This document shows positions 50,133 through 64,000 of a DNA stretch of 64,000 nucleotides, in pieces. Position numbers and translations under genes: made by a program. How positions within the stretch are numbered: position 1 is the stretch's first letter; every line of letters begins with the position of its first letter. The notes beneath the pieces are model-generated. The model was not told the DNA's origin, made no database searches, and saw only the letters and a list, made by a program, of their open reading frames with translations. This DNA comes from Neodontobutis hainanensis (Eukaryota; Chordata; Actinopteri; Gobiiformes; Odontobutidae): the NCBI GenBank assembly GCA_024349245.1, contig JALDNG010000001.1, positions 191,001 through 255,000 on the forward strand, written 5' to 3'.

Positions 50133-51473
50133 CTGATTGGAAGGATAGCTCCAGTCTCTTCAGCACACAGCCACTCCATCCCTGGCAAGAGAAAACGAGG
50201 CGATTCAGAACATAGCAGACAACAGACAACCAAAAATGTACTTTGAGAACAAATGTACATTGTGAACCTTATGCACCAAATAAAAATAAAATAGTGATAC
50301 CACCCACAGTTTTCTTTTTGATGCGGACATTTCATTTCACACTTAAAAGTAGCTTCACTGAACACTAAACACAAGCCAAACTACCCTGCACTAATTATTA
50401 ATGCACTTTAGTGTGGCAACCGATAGGATAATCAGCTGTTGATGCGCTCTAATTACGTCCCACCTGACAGGTAAGGAAGTGGGGCAAAGGGTGCACCGTC
50501 CGTGACAAGCTATTTTGCACATGAAGCAACTTTTAAGATGTTCCACGGCTAATCAAAGGATGGAACTACTCTTAAGAAGTGAGTCAGAATTCTGCAGAAG
50601 GAAAAAAAAAGCGCCAGTCTGGTGCACAAATGAAGTGAGCACACGTCAGTGCATTCTCTCTGCGTGTATGGAACATGCAGACCCAAGGTTAGGGCATCAT
50701 TACTACTATTTCTCGAGCTAGCAGTGATAAAATAGAAAGGCTGAACATTCAGTATTGCTATAGCAACAATGTTTGGGGCTTGTGTGTGGGGTTGGCTTGA
50801 TCCAAAGATAAAAGATTGTTGCAGTGTACAATTTTTAAATACTCATGTTCACTGCTGTAATTGTTTTAAATCCAAGTAGTTTTGTAGAGTATGTGTTTGC
50901 AAGTACTGCATCTCTCATAGAGTTAACAGTCCTGTTCAATCTGAAAAACATTAGGAGTTAATGAGTTTTACTTCATCCTGCCAGTGCTAGCATCTAAGGA
51001 CACAGCACACTGTTAATTACATTGGCTGAACACACATTGCAATGAAACAGACATCGAGGTTTTATCTACTGAAAATGACCAGCCTCAGTATATGGCATTC
51101 CAATTTTCTTCTTTCTACTTGTGAATGCCTAAGTGTATGAACATAATACACAGCTTCAGCTGGCTCCCACTGTCCCCAACCAAGCTCTAACAACCTCTGA
51201 CATGACTCAAAGTATATGCTGGCTGAGGATGGCACTCCTACGTGTACACATACCAATTTTGATATCCGAGTGGAATTTTCCACGACTTAAAACTTTCCTA
51301 ATTGAGGCAAGATTTGTTGAATGCATGTACCTAGAAGACTAGATAAATTGGTGTCATATGAAATCCCCCAATTACCATTAAAAAAAAAGTCTGTCTATTT
51401 GTCACATATATTATTTGTGGTATTTCACAACGTGGAATTTTGACTTTCCACCCCCATCCCATCACATCCAGTT

Positions 51474-51502
51474 TTAACCCCCCCCCCTTCCTTCCTCTCT
51501 TT
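51474..51502. repeat. Poly(C)/CT-rich tract
   Basis: A C run followed by CTTCCTTCC-type sequence, immediately upstream of the probable csrnp3 5' exon. Confidence 0.8.
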
Positions 51503-51539
51503 ATGATCACAAAGGGGGCTTGCTTCACCTCAGTCAAGC

Positions 51540-51845
51540 TCCAGTGCTCCAGCCGGCAGCAGCAGCCCCAGCAGCGCCGAGCTAACAAGTCTTTGTGAGG
51601 AGAGAGGGAGGATGGGAAGAGCCAAGCGAATGGGAGAGCTGACAGTGTAGCAGTATAAGGTAGAGGTTTTCAGTGCTGCACTATAGAGAGAGGAAAAAAA
51701 GAGAGAGAGGAAGGGAGGCAGGCATCATGGCAGCGCTCACTGCATCATCACGACACATGGGGATGTTTGGCCGCTGCTAGTGAACGCTGGGTGATGCAGA
51801 GTGAAGACAGCCGAGGACTTCCTGGGAACCAAAACGAGGAAACAG
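51540..51845 (+). promoter_or_regulatory. csrnp3: Probable csrnp3 promoter region and 5' exon
   Basis: G/A- and CAG-rich sequence that ends in a good donor, AAACAG|GTCAGT (exon end at 51845), upstream of the first certain coding exon of csrnp3. It holds a uORF (51727-51780). A second ATG at 51794 is open to the donor and would be in frame with the csrnp3 start if joined to 52731. The TSS cannot be placed exactly. Confidence 0.45.
51727..51780 (+). CDS. Upstream ORF (17 aa) in the csrnp3 leader
   Basis: ATG in a strong context (A at -3, G at +4) followed by MAALTASSRHMGMFGRC and TAG. It sits in the probable 5' exon. If transcribed, it could lower translation from the main start and favour reinitiation at the ATG 14 bases downstream (51794). 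Confidence 0.4.
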   Translation: MAALTASSRHMGMFGRC

Positions 51846-52730
51846 GTCAGTGGCATTGTTTAATAAGTCTGCAATGGAGGGTTGGGGTTGGTCAGAGAAT
51901 GATGTCAAAGCTCCCGGTGATGATGTGTGTGGTGTTACTCAGGATTTTGTCAATAAGAATTCCCCTGCTAGTGTGCCCAGGATGTGTGAGGCTGCACATG
52001 CATGCCAGCACGTGAGCAGTGAGTTTCATTTGATTAAAAAGGTTGAAAAAGAGAGTTGTCTAGAAAATGAGAAACATTTAAATGAGAGATGCTTTGTGCA
52101 GTGAATATGCAGAATCTGATTTCCTGGAAGGAGGAAAGGCTTTAAGAGAAAGAAAGAATAAGGAAAGGAAGCAGGGAGAAGGGTTTAATTTAAGGAGAAG
52201 TAGGAAATGGTAACAAGAAATGAAGCCAGTGGCATAAAATAGAAAGTGGCCACAATGTCTGTCAGAGAGAGGAAGCTTGGACCGGCATTCAGCTCTACTG
52301 CATATGATGTAATCCTATACCAGTCCTGTTCACAAGCAGCCAACACTCCAGCTTAAAATGTGAAACTGCTTTAAATTGAATTGATTTCAGAAACTTTCTT
52401 CTAAATTGTCTTTTACATAGTAGTCCCACCAGATCGGCTGAAAGTGTACAGCCTAACTGAATGTCAACACACCACAAACAAATATATCAATAGGTCACTT
52501 CACACATATTATAATAATATTGATTTGGCATGGTCATCTCCAGTGTAGATGGACTACCTACATTTCTCAGGAAACATTAACATGAGTCACAGAGCATTTA
52601 TTGTTCATATTTGTTTGCAGAAATCACCGTCATTGCTTTCACTGTTAACATCTTGGGTGAAGTATATGAGAAGTATTACAGTAAAGTATCCACCTGAATG
52701 TACCTGAAAGTATAGCTTTTACCTGTACAG
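51846..52730 (+). other. csrnp3: Probable csrnp3 first intron
   Basis: 885 nt between donor AAACAG|GTCAGT and acceptor CCTGTACAG|GT. It is A/G-rich at about 52060-52280, and nothing exon-like was seen inside. Confidence 0.45.
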
Positions 52731-52753
52731 GTGTCACCACAGGGCGAGGCATA

Positions 52754-52904
52754 ATGATTAGTGGGATCCTGAAGAGGAAACATGAGGAGGGGCCCTCCAC
52801 ATATCTCTCCATACAGGCCTCTGACGAAGATGAGGTTTCCTGCAGTGACAGCGGCAACAGCAGCGACAGTCTTAACCACCCTGTGCCACCGGGACCGCTG
52901 GACA
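52754..52904 (+). CDS. csrnp3: csrnp3 coding exon 1
   Basis: The exon begins after the acceptor CCTGTACAG at 52730. The family start ATG is at 52754 (MISGILKRKHEEGPS), which aligns with M-SGILKRK of other CSRNPs. The donor is CTGGACA|GTAAGA, leaving phase 1. It contains an Asp/Ser-rich patch, SDEDEVSCSDSGNSSDSL. The exon is open upstream of the ATG, in frame, to its acceptor. Confidence 0.93.
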
Positions 52905-55627
52905 GTAAGACCACATGACAATACTTCAATGCCGATCAGGGGCTGGAAATAAAACACAAAGTAGTTCTATCTTACCTTCATGAAATCAAACAAAATGTTC
53001 ATATCTGAATCTATTGGTATTATTAACCAATTATCGATCTCTTTTCAAGGTAACGTCTGGAGACAATGTAAAATACTATGAAGAATAGCCATAAATAAAT
53101 AGTGTCTCTTCTCTTTCAGCCTCTCTGCAGCAGAATTCCAAAAGATTTCGGGGTCGCAATGTGCACTTCGAGAACGTGACCGTGTACTACTTCAGCCGCA
53201 GACAGGGCTTCACCAGTGTGCCCACACAGGGCGGCAGCACCCTGGGGATGTCGCCCCGCCACAGCTGCGTCAAGAACTTCACCCTCAGGGAGTTCGCCAT
53301 GGAGCAGAAACGCAGCCACCGAAACATGCTCAGGCATCACCTCAAAGAAGAAAAACTAAACGCTGTCAGACTTAAAGTTAGTTTGTTTTTTTACCTTTCA
53401 CGGACATTACACTGTACACAATTCCACTTTAGTCTATGCTAGCCTTTTTCCACCACTGTAGCTGTTTAAGCTAACTTTGCTAACAATATTGTCAACTCTA
53501 AAGTATGCAGGCTATGCTAAGGTTGTGTATTGTCTAAACTGAGAATGAGGTTTATTAAATACATTTTTATTTTTTCCCATATCCTGCAGGTCACTCACCC
53601 ATTCTCAGAGTTTTGTAGCTTGTTATTAATATGCTCTAACCCAGAAGGTCTTAAATGTGTGTAGGTGTGCATTTTATTCCACTTTTTTTTTTTTTTTTGT
53701 CCTGCAGCTCACAAAGAATGGCACGGTGTCATCTGTGGAGGCGGACACGCTGACGCTAGACGACATCTCCGAGGACGACCTGGATGTAGACAACACCGAG
53801 GTGGATGACTACTTCTTCCTGCAGCCGCTGACGACCAGACGACGCCGGGCCCTGCTTCGTGCTTCGGGGGTGAAACGTATCGACGTGGAGGAGAAGCACG
53901 AGCTGCGTGCCCTGCGCATGTCCCGCGAGGAGTGTGGGTGTCGCTGCAGGGGGATCTGTGACCCGGAGACCTGTGCTTGCAGCCTGGCCGGCATTAAGTG
54001 CCAGGTAAATGGATCTGTGGTGAGGCCCAACTGTAATACTCTAGTTTTGTCTTTGTCTGTCTGCGACTTTGAGAAAGTGCCAAACAAGACTCAGTAGGCC
54101 TTTCTTAAACTCATTCCTAAATGATTATCATCGTAATCAATATTTAACTCTACACATAGGCTACTCTGCATTTTCTGTAAGACATGAGGTGTAACAAAGA
54201 GGAGTATAATAGAAGGATATAGTGAAGTGTAAGTAGTTTAAGTGAGTATTAATATTACAATATGAATATTATTTGTTATCCATTGGAAACAGCCTAAACA
54301 TGGTTCAATTAGGACTAAACCTATTGTTAAACCAAGATATTTCTTGGCCTTTATTTGATAGACAGCAGATTGACAGATTCAAACCCAGGTCTCCCGTGTA
54401 TTTGGAATGTGCTCTACTGACTGAGCTACGGTAGCCCCCTGTTATTGTTATAGTTTAAAATTTTCAGTCGGAAAGATACTACTTCTGTGACTGCCTGAGA
54501 ACCACTGCAATAGGCTATTAACTACAGAAAGTAACATAATATTGACTTTTTTATTAGAATTTGTAGTGAAGACAAATGTCCACATGGGTTAATTGTTTAA
54601 AAAAAAATGAAAAAGACACAACTATATCCAATAAGGTTTTTGTATTAATGGATTTTTACAACAAGTGCATGATGACTTTGCTTGTGTTCAGGTGGACCGG
54701 ATGTCCTTCCCCTGTGGCTGCACCAAAGAGGGCTGCAGTAACGGCACGGGCCGCCTGGAGTTCAACCCGGTCCGTGTCCGCACTCATTTCCTCCACACCA
54801 TCATGAAGCTGGAGCTGGAGAAGAGCCGCGAGGAGCAGCTGCGCCAACCTCACCAGCAGCCGCCGGAACAGCAGCAGCAGCAGCTCGTAACCAACGGCAA
54901 CGGTTACCATGGCGACCCCTCCTCTCTGGTCCAGCAGCAGCAACAGCCGAACCTCCAGTATCCTCTCATGATGCACCTCCAGAACAACACGGCGAACCCC
55001 CGTTTGGATGACGAGGAAGAGGAGGAAGAGGAGGAGGAGGAGGAAGATGAGGAGGAAGATGAAGCGTATGAGGATGAGGAAGACGGCAGTAGTGTTTGCA
55101 GTGGCCTTTCAGACTGTAGCACGCACAGTTTAGACACCAATGACCCTGAGGAGGGAGATGAGGAGGAGGAGGATGAGGAAGATGAAGGGGAAGACAACGA
55201 TGAGGAAGAAGACTGGGACTGTCCTTTACAAAGCACAAACCCTCCTCCCTACTCAGTCCCACTCCCCTCAATGTTGAGCTATTCTAACAATCCACTTATC
55301 GGTCACCCCTTCCATTATAACACTGATAGAGAAAACACCCCCACTCTCCCCGCTGTCGACACCGCGTTACACTCTGACATCACCGTGCAACGTCCCAGCG
55401 GCCCCTGCCATTTCCCGTCCCAGCCTCTGAACCCCCAAAACCTCTCACATGCAGAGACCCGTGCTACTGACGCTGCCTCTAGTGGTGAACATTGCACACT
55501 CCTCCAGAACAATCCAGACTGTCATGACTCACAAAGTCAACCTGCTTCTGGCTTGGCGGAGCAGACGGCGGGAGAAATTGGGGAGATTTTAAAAGAACCG
55601 GACCAAGGAATTCAAAACACAACTTAG
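52754..55627 (+). CDS. csrnp3: Cysteine/serine-rich nuclear protein 3, whole coding span
   Basis: Nuclear transcriptional regulator of the CSRNP (AXUD1/TAIP) family, known to bind an AGAGTG-type element and act as an activator. Coding exons are 52754-52904, 53120-53376, 53708-54004 and 54692-55627; they join in phase to 546 aa, close to the human protein (about 585 aa). Signatures are the start ISGILKRK, NVHFENVTVYYFSRRQGFTS, the box TLTLDDISEDDLDVDNTEVD, the Cys-rich domain with CGCRCRGICDPETCACS and PCGCTKEGCSNGTGR, and FNPVRVRTHFLHTIMKLELE, followed by long Glu/Asp tracts. CSRNP3 rather than CSRNP1 or 2 is supported by the SCN neighbour. It runs tail to tail with the sodium channel gene. 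Confidence 0.95.
53120..53376 (+). CDS. csrnp3: csrnp3 coding exon 2
   Basis: Acceptor TCTCTTTCAG|CC, donor CTTAAA|GTTAGT, 257 nt. It carries the most conserved N-terminal block: NVHFENVTVYYFSRRQGFTS, then VPTQGGSTLGMSPRH, then a basic helix-rich part, HLKEEKLNAVRLK. Confidence 0.96.
53708..54004 (+). CDS. csrnp3: csrnp3 coding exon 3 with first half of Cys-rich domain
   Basis: Preceded by a T-rich tract and acceptor CCTGCAG; donor TGCCAG|GTAAAT; exactly 99 codons. It begins LTKNGTVSSVEADTLTLDDI and ends with the cysteine cluster ECGCRCRGICDPETCACSLA followed by GIKCQ. Phase 0 at both ends. Confidence 0.96.
54005..54691 (+). other. csrnp3: csrnp3 last intron, containing a tRNA-like element
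   Basis: 687-nt AT-rich intron. The only recognisable insert is the minus-strand tRNA-like sequence at 54376-54438. Confidence 0.7.
54376..54438 (-). mobile_element. tRNA-derived SINE head or tRNA pseudogene
   Basis: On the minus strand there is an A-box-like TAGCTCAGTCAGTAGAGCA and, about 25 bases on, a B-box-like GGGTTTGAATC, preceded by GGGGGCTACCG. This is the layout of an internal Pol III promoter from a tRNA. The acceptor-stem ends do not pair and the anticodon arm does not fold well, so a SINE head or decayed copy fits better than a functional tRNA gene. The SINE family and its 3' end were not identified. Confidence 0.65.
54692..55627 (+). CDS. csrnp3: csrnp3 last coding exon
   Basis: Acceptor TTGTGTTCAG|GT. 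It begins VDRMSFPCGCTKEGCSNGTG, completing the Cys-rich domain, followed by VRTHFLHTIMKLELEKS. After that come Gln-rich stretches, two long Glu/Asp tracts (about 55008-55080 and 55145-55212) flanking VCSGLSDCSTHSLDTNDPEE, and a Pro/Ser-rich tail. The stop is TAG at 55625-55627. The acidic tracts are typical of transactivation regions in this family. Confidence 0.95.
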   Translation: MDRMSFPCGCTKEGCSNGTGRLEFNPVRVRTHFLHTIMKLELEKSREEQLRQPHQQPPEQQQQQLVTNGNGYHGDPSSLVQQQQQPNLQYPLMMHLQNNTANPRLDDEEEEEEEEEEEDEEEDEAYEDEEDGSSVCSGLSDCSTHSLDTNDPEEGDEEEEDEEDEGEDNDEEEDWDCPLQSTNPPPYSVPLPSMLSYSNNPLIGHPFHYNTDRENTPTLPAVDTALHSDITVQRPSGPCHFPSQPLNPQNLSHAETRATDAASSGEHCTLLQNNPDCHDSQSQPASGLAEQTAGEIGEILKEPDQGIQNTT

Positions 55628-56301
55628 AAAGACAAGAAAGGTGATGTTGGATAAGTGCACTTCCATCTGGAGCTATTAGACCATGAGTGGCATACAGAAG
55701 GATCTCGCAATTGACTTCTTGTGCTTCTGTATCATATAAAGTCTGATTTCTTTTGCTGTTCTCAAGTCTTCAGTCACATCCGATGACGTTCTACAGTTGC
55801 GCTAGTATCTATGACAAATCCCCAAGGTTCTGAGGTCCTGGCAACATTGGGTTGTTTCATCCTTTCCACACAATGTCTCTTTGTTGCTGCTGATGTTCTT
55901 AAATGGCTGACTGTATCGCATGTGTTCAGTTTACTTAATATTGTCCTATGGAATTTTATATTACTAGCAATATAAAGTGAGTGGAATTCACAGTATTTCA
56001 TAGCCAGATTTAATCCCGCCATTTTCCTTACTTTCAGTTTACAATTTAAAAAATGTTGGGACGTAAGCCAGCCACCTCCTAGAAACAGAATGTCATTTTT
56101 TTATTGTTTATATGAATGCCAAAGCTTTTTGTTAACATTAAGTACCATATTGAAGAAGTGTAACTGCTTTGTAATTTATCTGCAAACAAGGCCTACTAGT
56201 GTTTTAAGTGTTTTTCGAAACTGCCACCAATGGGGCCAATATGAAATATGCTTGCTTTACTTCTTTAGAGAAAATTAAATGTCATTTTAATTGTGATTAA
56301 A
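55628..56301 (+). other. csrnp3: csrnp3 3' UTR with candidate poly(A) signals
   Basis: AT-rich sequence after the stop codon. ATTAAA variants occur at 56274-56279 and 56296-56301; either could be used. The true end could also be further right. Confidence 0.45.
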
Positions 56302-56410
56302 GTGCTTTTGACGTTGTTTTTTTATTATTATCATTTTTATTAGCTTTTGATTTTTCGCACTTAACATACCAAACTGAATAGAACAGACGATGAAATTTTC
56401 TACGTTTCTA

Positions 56411-56424
56411 CCAGCAGATGGCGC
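56411..56424 (+). promoter_or_regulatory. CTCF core motif, forward orientation
   Basis: CCAGCAGATGGCGC fits CCASYAGRKGGCRS at every position. It lies just 3' of csrnp3. Confidence 0.5.
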
Positions 56425-57083
56425 ATTTTACCCATTAATTAGCTTTACACTGCCAACCACTGACATCAAACATGTTGAAGCTAAATCTTTTTTTTCTGAC
56501 GTCAGTGAAATGATGATTTCTCAGCCTGGGATATTGTGGGCTCAGAACATCTGCCTTGGCCTTTGTGTCAACCAACTCGTAGTATTTGATTTTTCATTCT
56601 GTCAACAAAACGAGCACCAAAGAATTTGACACACCTGTGGCTCTTCACTGCAGCCACACTGGTTTTTGGATCAGGCGGAGATGAGACCCTGTGAAGCCGC
56701 CTAATTGGCCAGTCTTTTCATGTATAGGCTTATTCTCATGGCTCACTGCCTAACCACACAGCAAACAGGCGCAGCAGCAGCAGGTGGTGGTGACACAAAA
56801 GGGCTTCATAATGGCTGGACATACGTCTAATGGTGGCTTTTAGCTGTTTTAACAATAATCTATGAGCTTACAGTATGACTCTGGATTTGATTAGGAGCAC
56901 AAGGCTGACATGCGAGCTCTCTCTTTTATTACATAATACCCTAAATTGTGTGCTCACTCTCAGTTAGCTTGTTGAGCTTGGAGAAGAAAGGCTAGCTGCT
57001 TTTATTTTATTCATTTTTGAGCCTGCAAAGTATTGTGGGTAAGCAAGCTCATCAATCACAGGCAGGGGAGCTGTGATGTTATG

Positions 57084-57096
57084 GTTGCTAGGCAAC
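57084..57096. promoter_or_regulatory. Palindromic RFX X-box
   Basis: GTTGCTAGGCAAC fits the X-box half sites GTTGCY-N-RGCAAC with a one-base spacer. RFX factors act in ciliated and neuronal cells. The site is intergenic, so its target gene is unknown. Confidence 0.45.
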
Positions 57097-57809
57097 TGGA
57101 TGCAGTCACAGGATCAGCAACACATTTGGAAGAAGCTGGGTGGGGGTAGTCTCATCTTTTCACCTGCTTTGCTTTTGTGGCTTCCCCAAAATGACCCTAC
57201 GGTATTTCTATGACTGCTGTATTTTCACTGGGACCGCATTATGTAAACTGAAGATGGCCAATGAAATACAAAATAGCCTACAATAACAAATAATACAAAG
57301 AAAACAGCTCTGTCTTTTTGAATTAAGAAGCTTTACTTGGTTGGTATTGGTTTGATCACATTTTGTAGTGTGCCTCTGTTTTACCTTCTGGCATTGTTAC
57401 TTACCGAGTTTTCTGTTGGAAGCCCAACTGTCTGATCCCCATTGTCTCAGTATTTAAGACTTTAAAATGCTGATCTTCTTTCACAAACAGCTTGAGCTCT
57501 CACCTCACAATCAAAGCATCTTGCATGCAAAATATGCTTCCCAAAATCGGCTTTATTTTGGAAATCTAGATTTTGTGTTTCTTTGCCACATCTTTGGTTA
57601 TAACAAAAAGAAATGTCACTTGTCACATTTTGCAAATTGATACATAGTTAAGTGTAACACATTATCCTGTCAACCAAAAGTCTCCGGTCATGTTCAAGCA
57701 ATCATACTTCAGGTTCACATCACAGATCAACATGTCACTCACAGATAAATCCAAACTCATAGTAAGTAGATGGAGAAAATAAACAAGCATTTACAAAAAA
57801 AATACGTCC

Positions 57810-57815
57810 TTTATT
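57810..57815 (-). terminator. Candidate poly(A) signal of the sodium channel gene
   Basis: TTTATT on the plus strand is AATAAA on the minus strand. It lies about 1.3 kb past the scn stop codon, giving a plausible long 3' UTR from 59151 to about 57790. Confidence 0.5.
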
Positions 57816-59151
57816 CTTTTGGCTTTAAAATGATATTACCATATGAGCGGACAGTAGTCACTTCTTGCATGCAGTTCACTAAAACACTACAAGCGCAATG
57901 AGAGATGGCTACTGATTGCTTCATGGTTTGTATCTACAGATATGGGACCCATATATGTGTGTTCAAACAAAATCTAAAAAAGTATGGAAATCAAAATCCC
58001 CCAAAAATGCACTTGTATCTACAGTAAAAATGTTATTTATAATTGGTAAGCAACCCGCAGACCCCAGTTGAACACACCTACTGTATACTCTTGTTTCTAC
58101 AATAACACACAAAGACACACACAAGCTCTCAAACACACACTTACATGTATGACCGCCACACGTGATATTACATAGCAGTGGGGAATTAAAAAGTGCTCTT
58201 ACATCAAATGTAAGTGTGATGCATACTGTGGGCCCAGATAGCTGAATATATACAAACCGAACCACTACATAAAACCACTCGCTTCTCAATTTAAACAACA
58301 TGAATGTCATACAAACATCTGATATTATATCCTTTAAATGTCTATGAGATATATTGTCAGCATGAGTGTATAAGAAAGCCTCTTTTTAGTATATTTCATG
58401 AAGATATTTTCTTTACAAGAGCTCTGGATTTGAGGTGGAGGGAAAGACGACAACTGCAAAAGCACAGCAGATGAAAGAGCGTGTGTTGCCAACAGTGTGC
58501 CTCGTTCAGTCAGCTTGCATACATTCTCTGTATTTTTGAGTTTTCAACAGCAAGGAATCCGATTTAAACAATCAAGTGACCGCAAACCAGCGAGTACGAC
58601 AGTGTTTTGGCTGTGTAACAGGAATAAAAACTCTCAAACTTCCTTTTTAATAGTGTCCAGCATTTGACGTTGACTATCTGCACTTGGTGGTGAAAGCACA
58701 TTCTCACAACAATAATTATAATAATAATAATAATGACAACGCAAACATGTATAAAACATTCTTTCTCATAAAAAACAAAAATAGGATGAACCCCCATAAA
58801 ATGAGTACTTATTATAGCGATTGTTAAATTCAAGACACTGGATTTATAGTAGCAGCAGCACTAGCTACAGACAACTTAACAGTACACTCAAGTGTGTCAG
58901 ATAGTACAACGACCAATAGGAAAATCACAAGCGTTTTGCGGAGAGGCTTTTCCACTCATGTCTGGCAGTGTCTGCTGGATAATTCTTTCCCTAGGTTTTT
59001 GTCTTGTGTTCCTCTCTCATTCACATATCTGTGCTCTTATGGCCTTTCTCACCTCATCACACACAAGCAAATGTACAAATCTACTCCTCGAAAGCTGTAA
59101 ACAGAATTTTCTCAAAAGTCTCCAATGCATTTTTTGTTCGTTTTGTGAAGT
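57816..59151 (-). other. Sodium channel 3' UTR
   Basis: Long AT-rich sequence between the stop codon and the candidate poly(A) signal. It includes an (AAT)n tract at about 58709-58734. Open frames in it do not resemble known proteins. Confidence 0.55.
58709..58734. repeat. (AAT)n microsatellite
   Basis: Imperfect AAT/ATA repeats in the channel 3' UTR. Confidence 0.85.

Positions 59152-64000
<4,849 letters not shown>

Larger units (their letters stand above)
45445..51530. other. Intergenic region between xirp2 and csrnp3
   Basis: The two genes are head to head, so this 6-kb spacer holds both 5' flanks. I see no coding exon. Notable items are a CTCF core motif at 48536-48549, a weaker one at about 49400-49413, a perfect 11-bp hairpin at 48587-48611, a TA-rich stretch with many TAGC/GCTA words at about 48720-49210, and a C/T-rich block at about 50030-50105 followed by an RFX-like half palindrome at 50119-50132. 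Confidence 0.55.
56302..57809. other. Tail-to-tail intergenic space csrnp3/scn
   Basis: No exon seen. It contains a perfect CTCF core at 56411-56424 in forward orientation and a palindromic RFX X-box at 57084-57096. The remainder is plain AT-rich sequence. Confidence 0.55.

Noticed and set aside
54904..55271. Minus-strand Ser-rich open frames opposite csrnp3
   Set aside because: Antisense of the Glu/Asp codon tracts.

Overview
The window is nuclear DNA of a ray-finned fish, probably a percomorph teleost. It has compact vertebrate genes split by introns, (GT)n and poly(A) tracts and a tRNA-derived repeat. It carries the gene neighbourhood that surrounds the human chromosome 2q24.3 sodium-channel cluster. 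I see nothing prokaryotic or viral.

Layout. (1) 1-12.4 kb holds no supportable coding exon. A CpG-rich block with two CCAAT boxes at 12.43-12.64 kb looks like a promoter and non-coding first exon pointing left on the minus strand. From human synteny it is probably b3galt1, with the coding part outside the window. (2) 13.55-45.44 kb, minus strand, is xirp2 (Xin actin-binding repeat containing 2). I could assemble ten coding exons in phase, one of them inferred. (3) 45.5-51.5 kb is intergenic. (4) 51.6-56.3 kb, plus strand, is csrnp3, with four coding exons (546 aa from the family start) and a likely 5' exon. (5) 57.8-64.0 kb, minus strand, is the 3' part of a voltage-gated sodium channel alpha subunit gene of scn1la type. 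Ten exons encode the last 851 residues, from the end of the II-III linker through the C-terminus. Csrnp3 and the channel gene are tail to tail.

The most interesting reading concerns xirp2. Without its 9.2-kb Xin-repeat exon, the remaining exons spell a complete EPLIN (LIMA1)-like protein of about 856 aa: the FEK motif, the KERM..YQAAVS box, a LIM domain, and the EPLIN-type C-terminus. The giant exon is 9214 nt, not a multiple of three. When it is included, the first LIM exon is therefore read in a different frame and ends after 31 codons, giving a long protein of about 3395 aa. One 134-nt exon thus encodes either half a LIM domain or the tail of the long isoform. My memory of the human long-isoform C-terminus fits the same shifted frame and the same overlapping stop.

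A second special point is a 467-nt intron in the sodium channel gene that starts with AT and ends with AC. It interrupts the gene just before the exon with the IFMT inactivation motif. This is the position of the known AT-AC intron of SCN4A and SCN5A. Csrnp3 also has a short uORF and a possible in-frame N-terminal extension.

Functionally the genes are a muscle and stereocilia actin-crosslinking scaffold, a nuclear transcriptional regulator and an excitability gene. They are linked by ancestral synteny rather than by a shared pathway.
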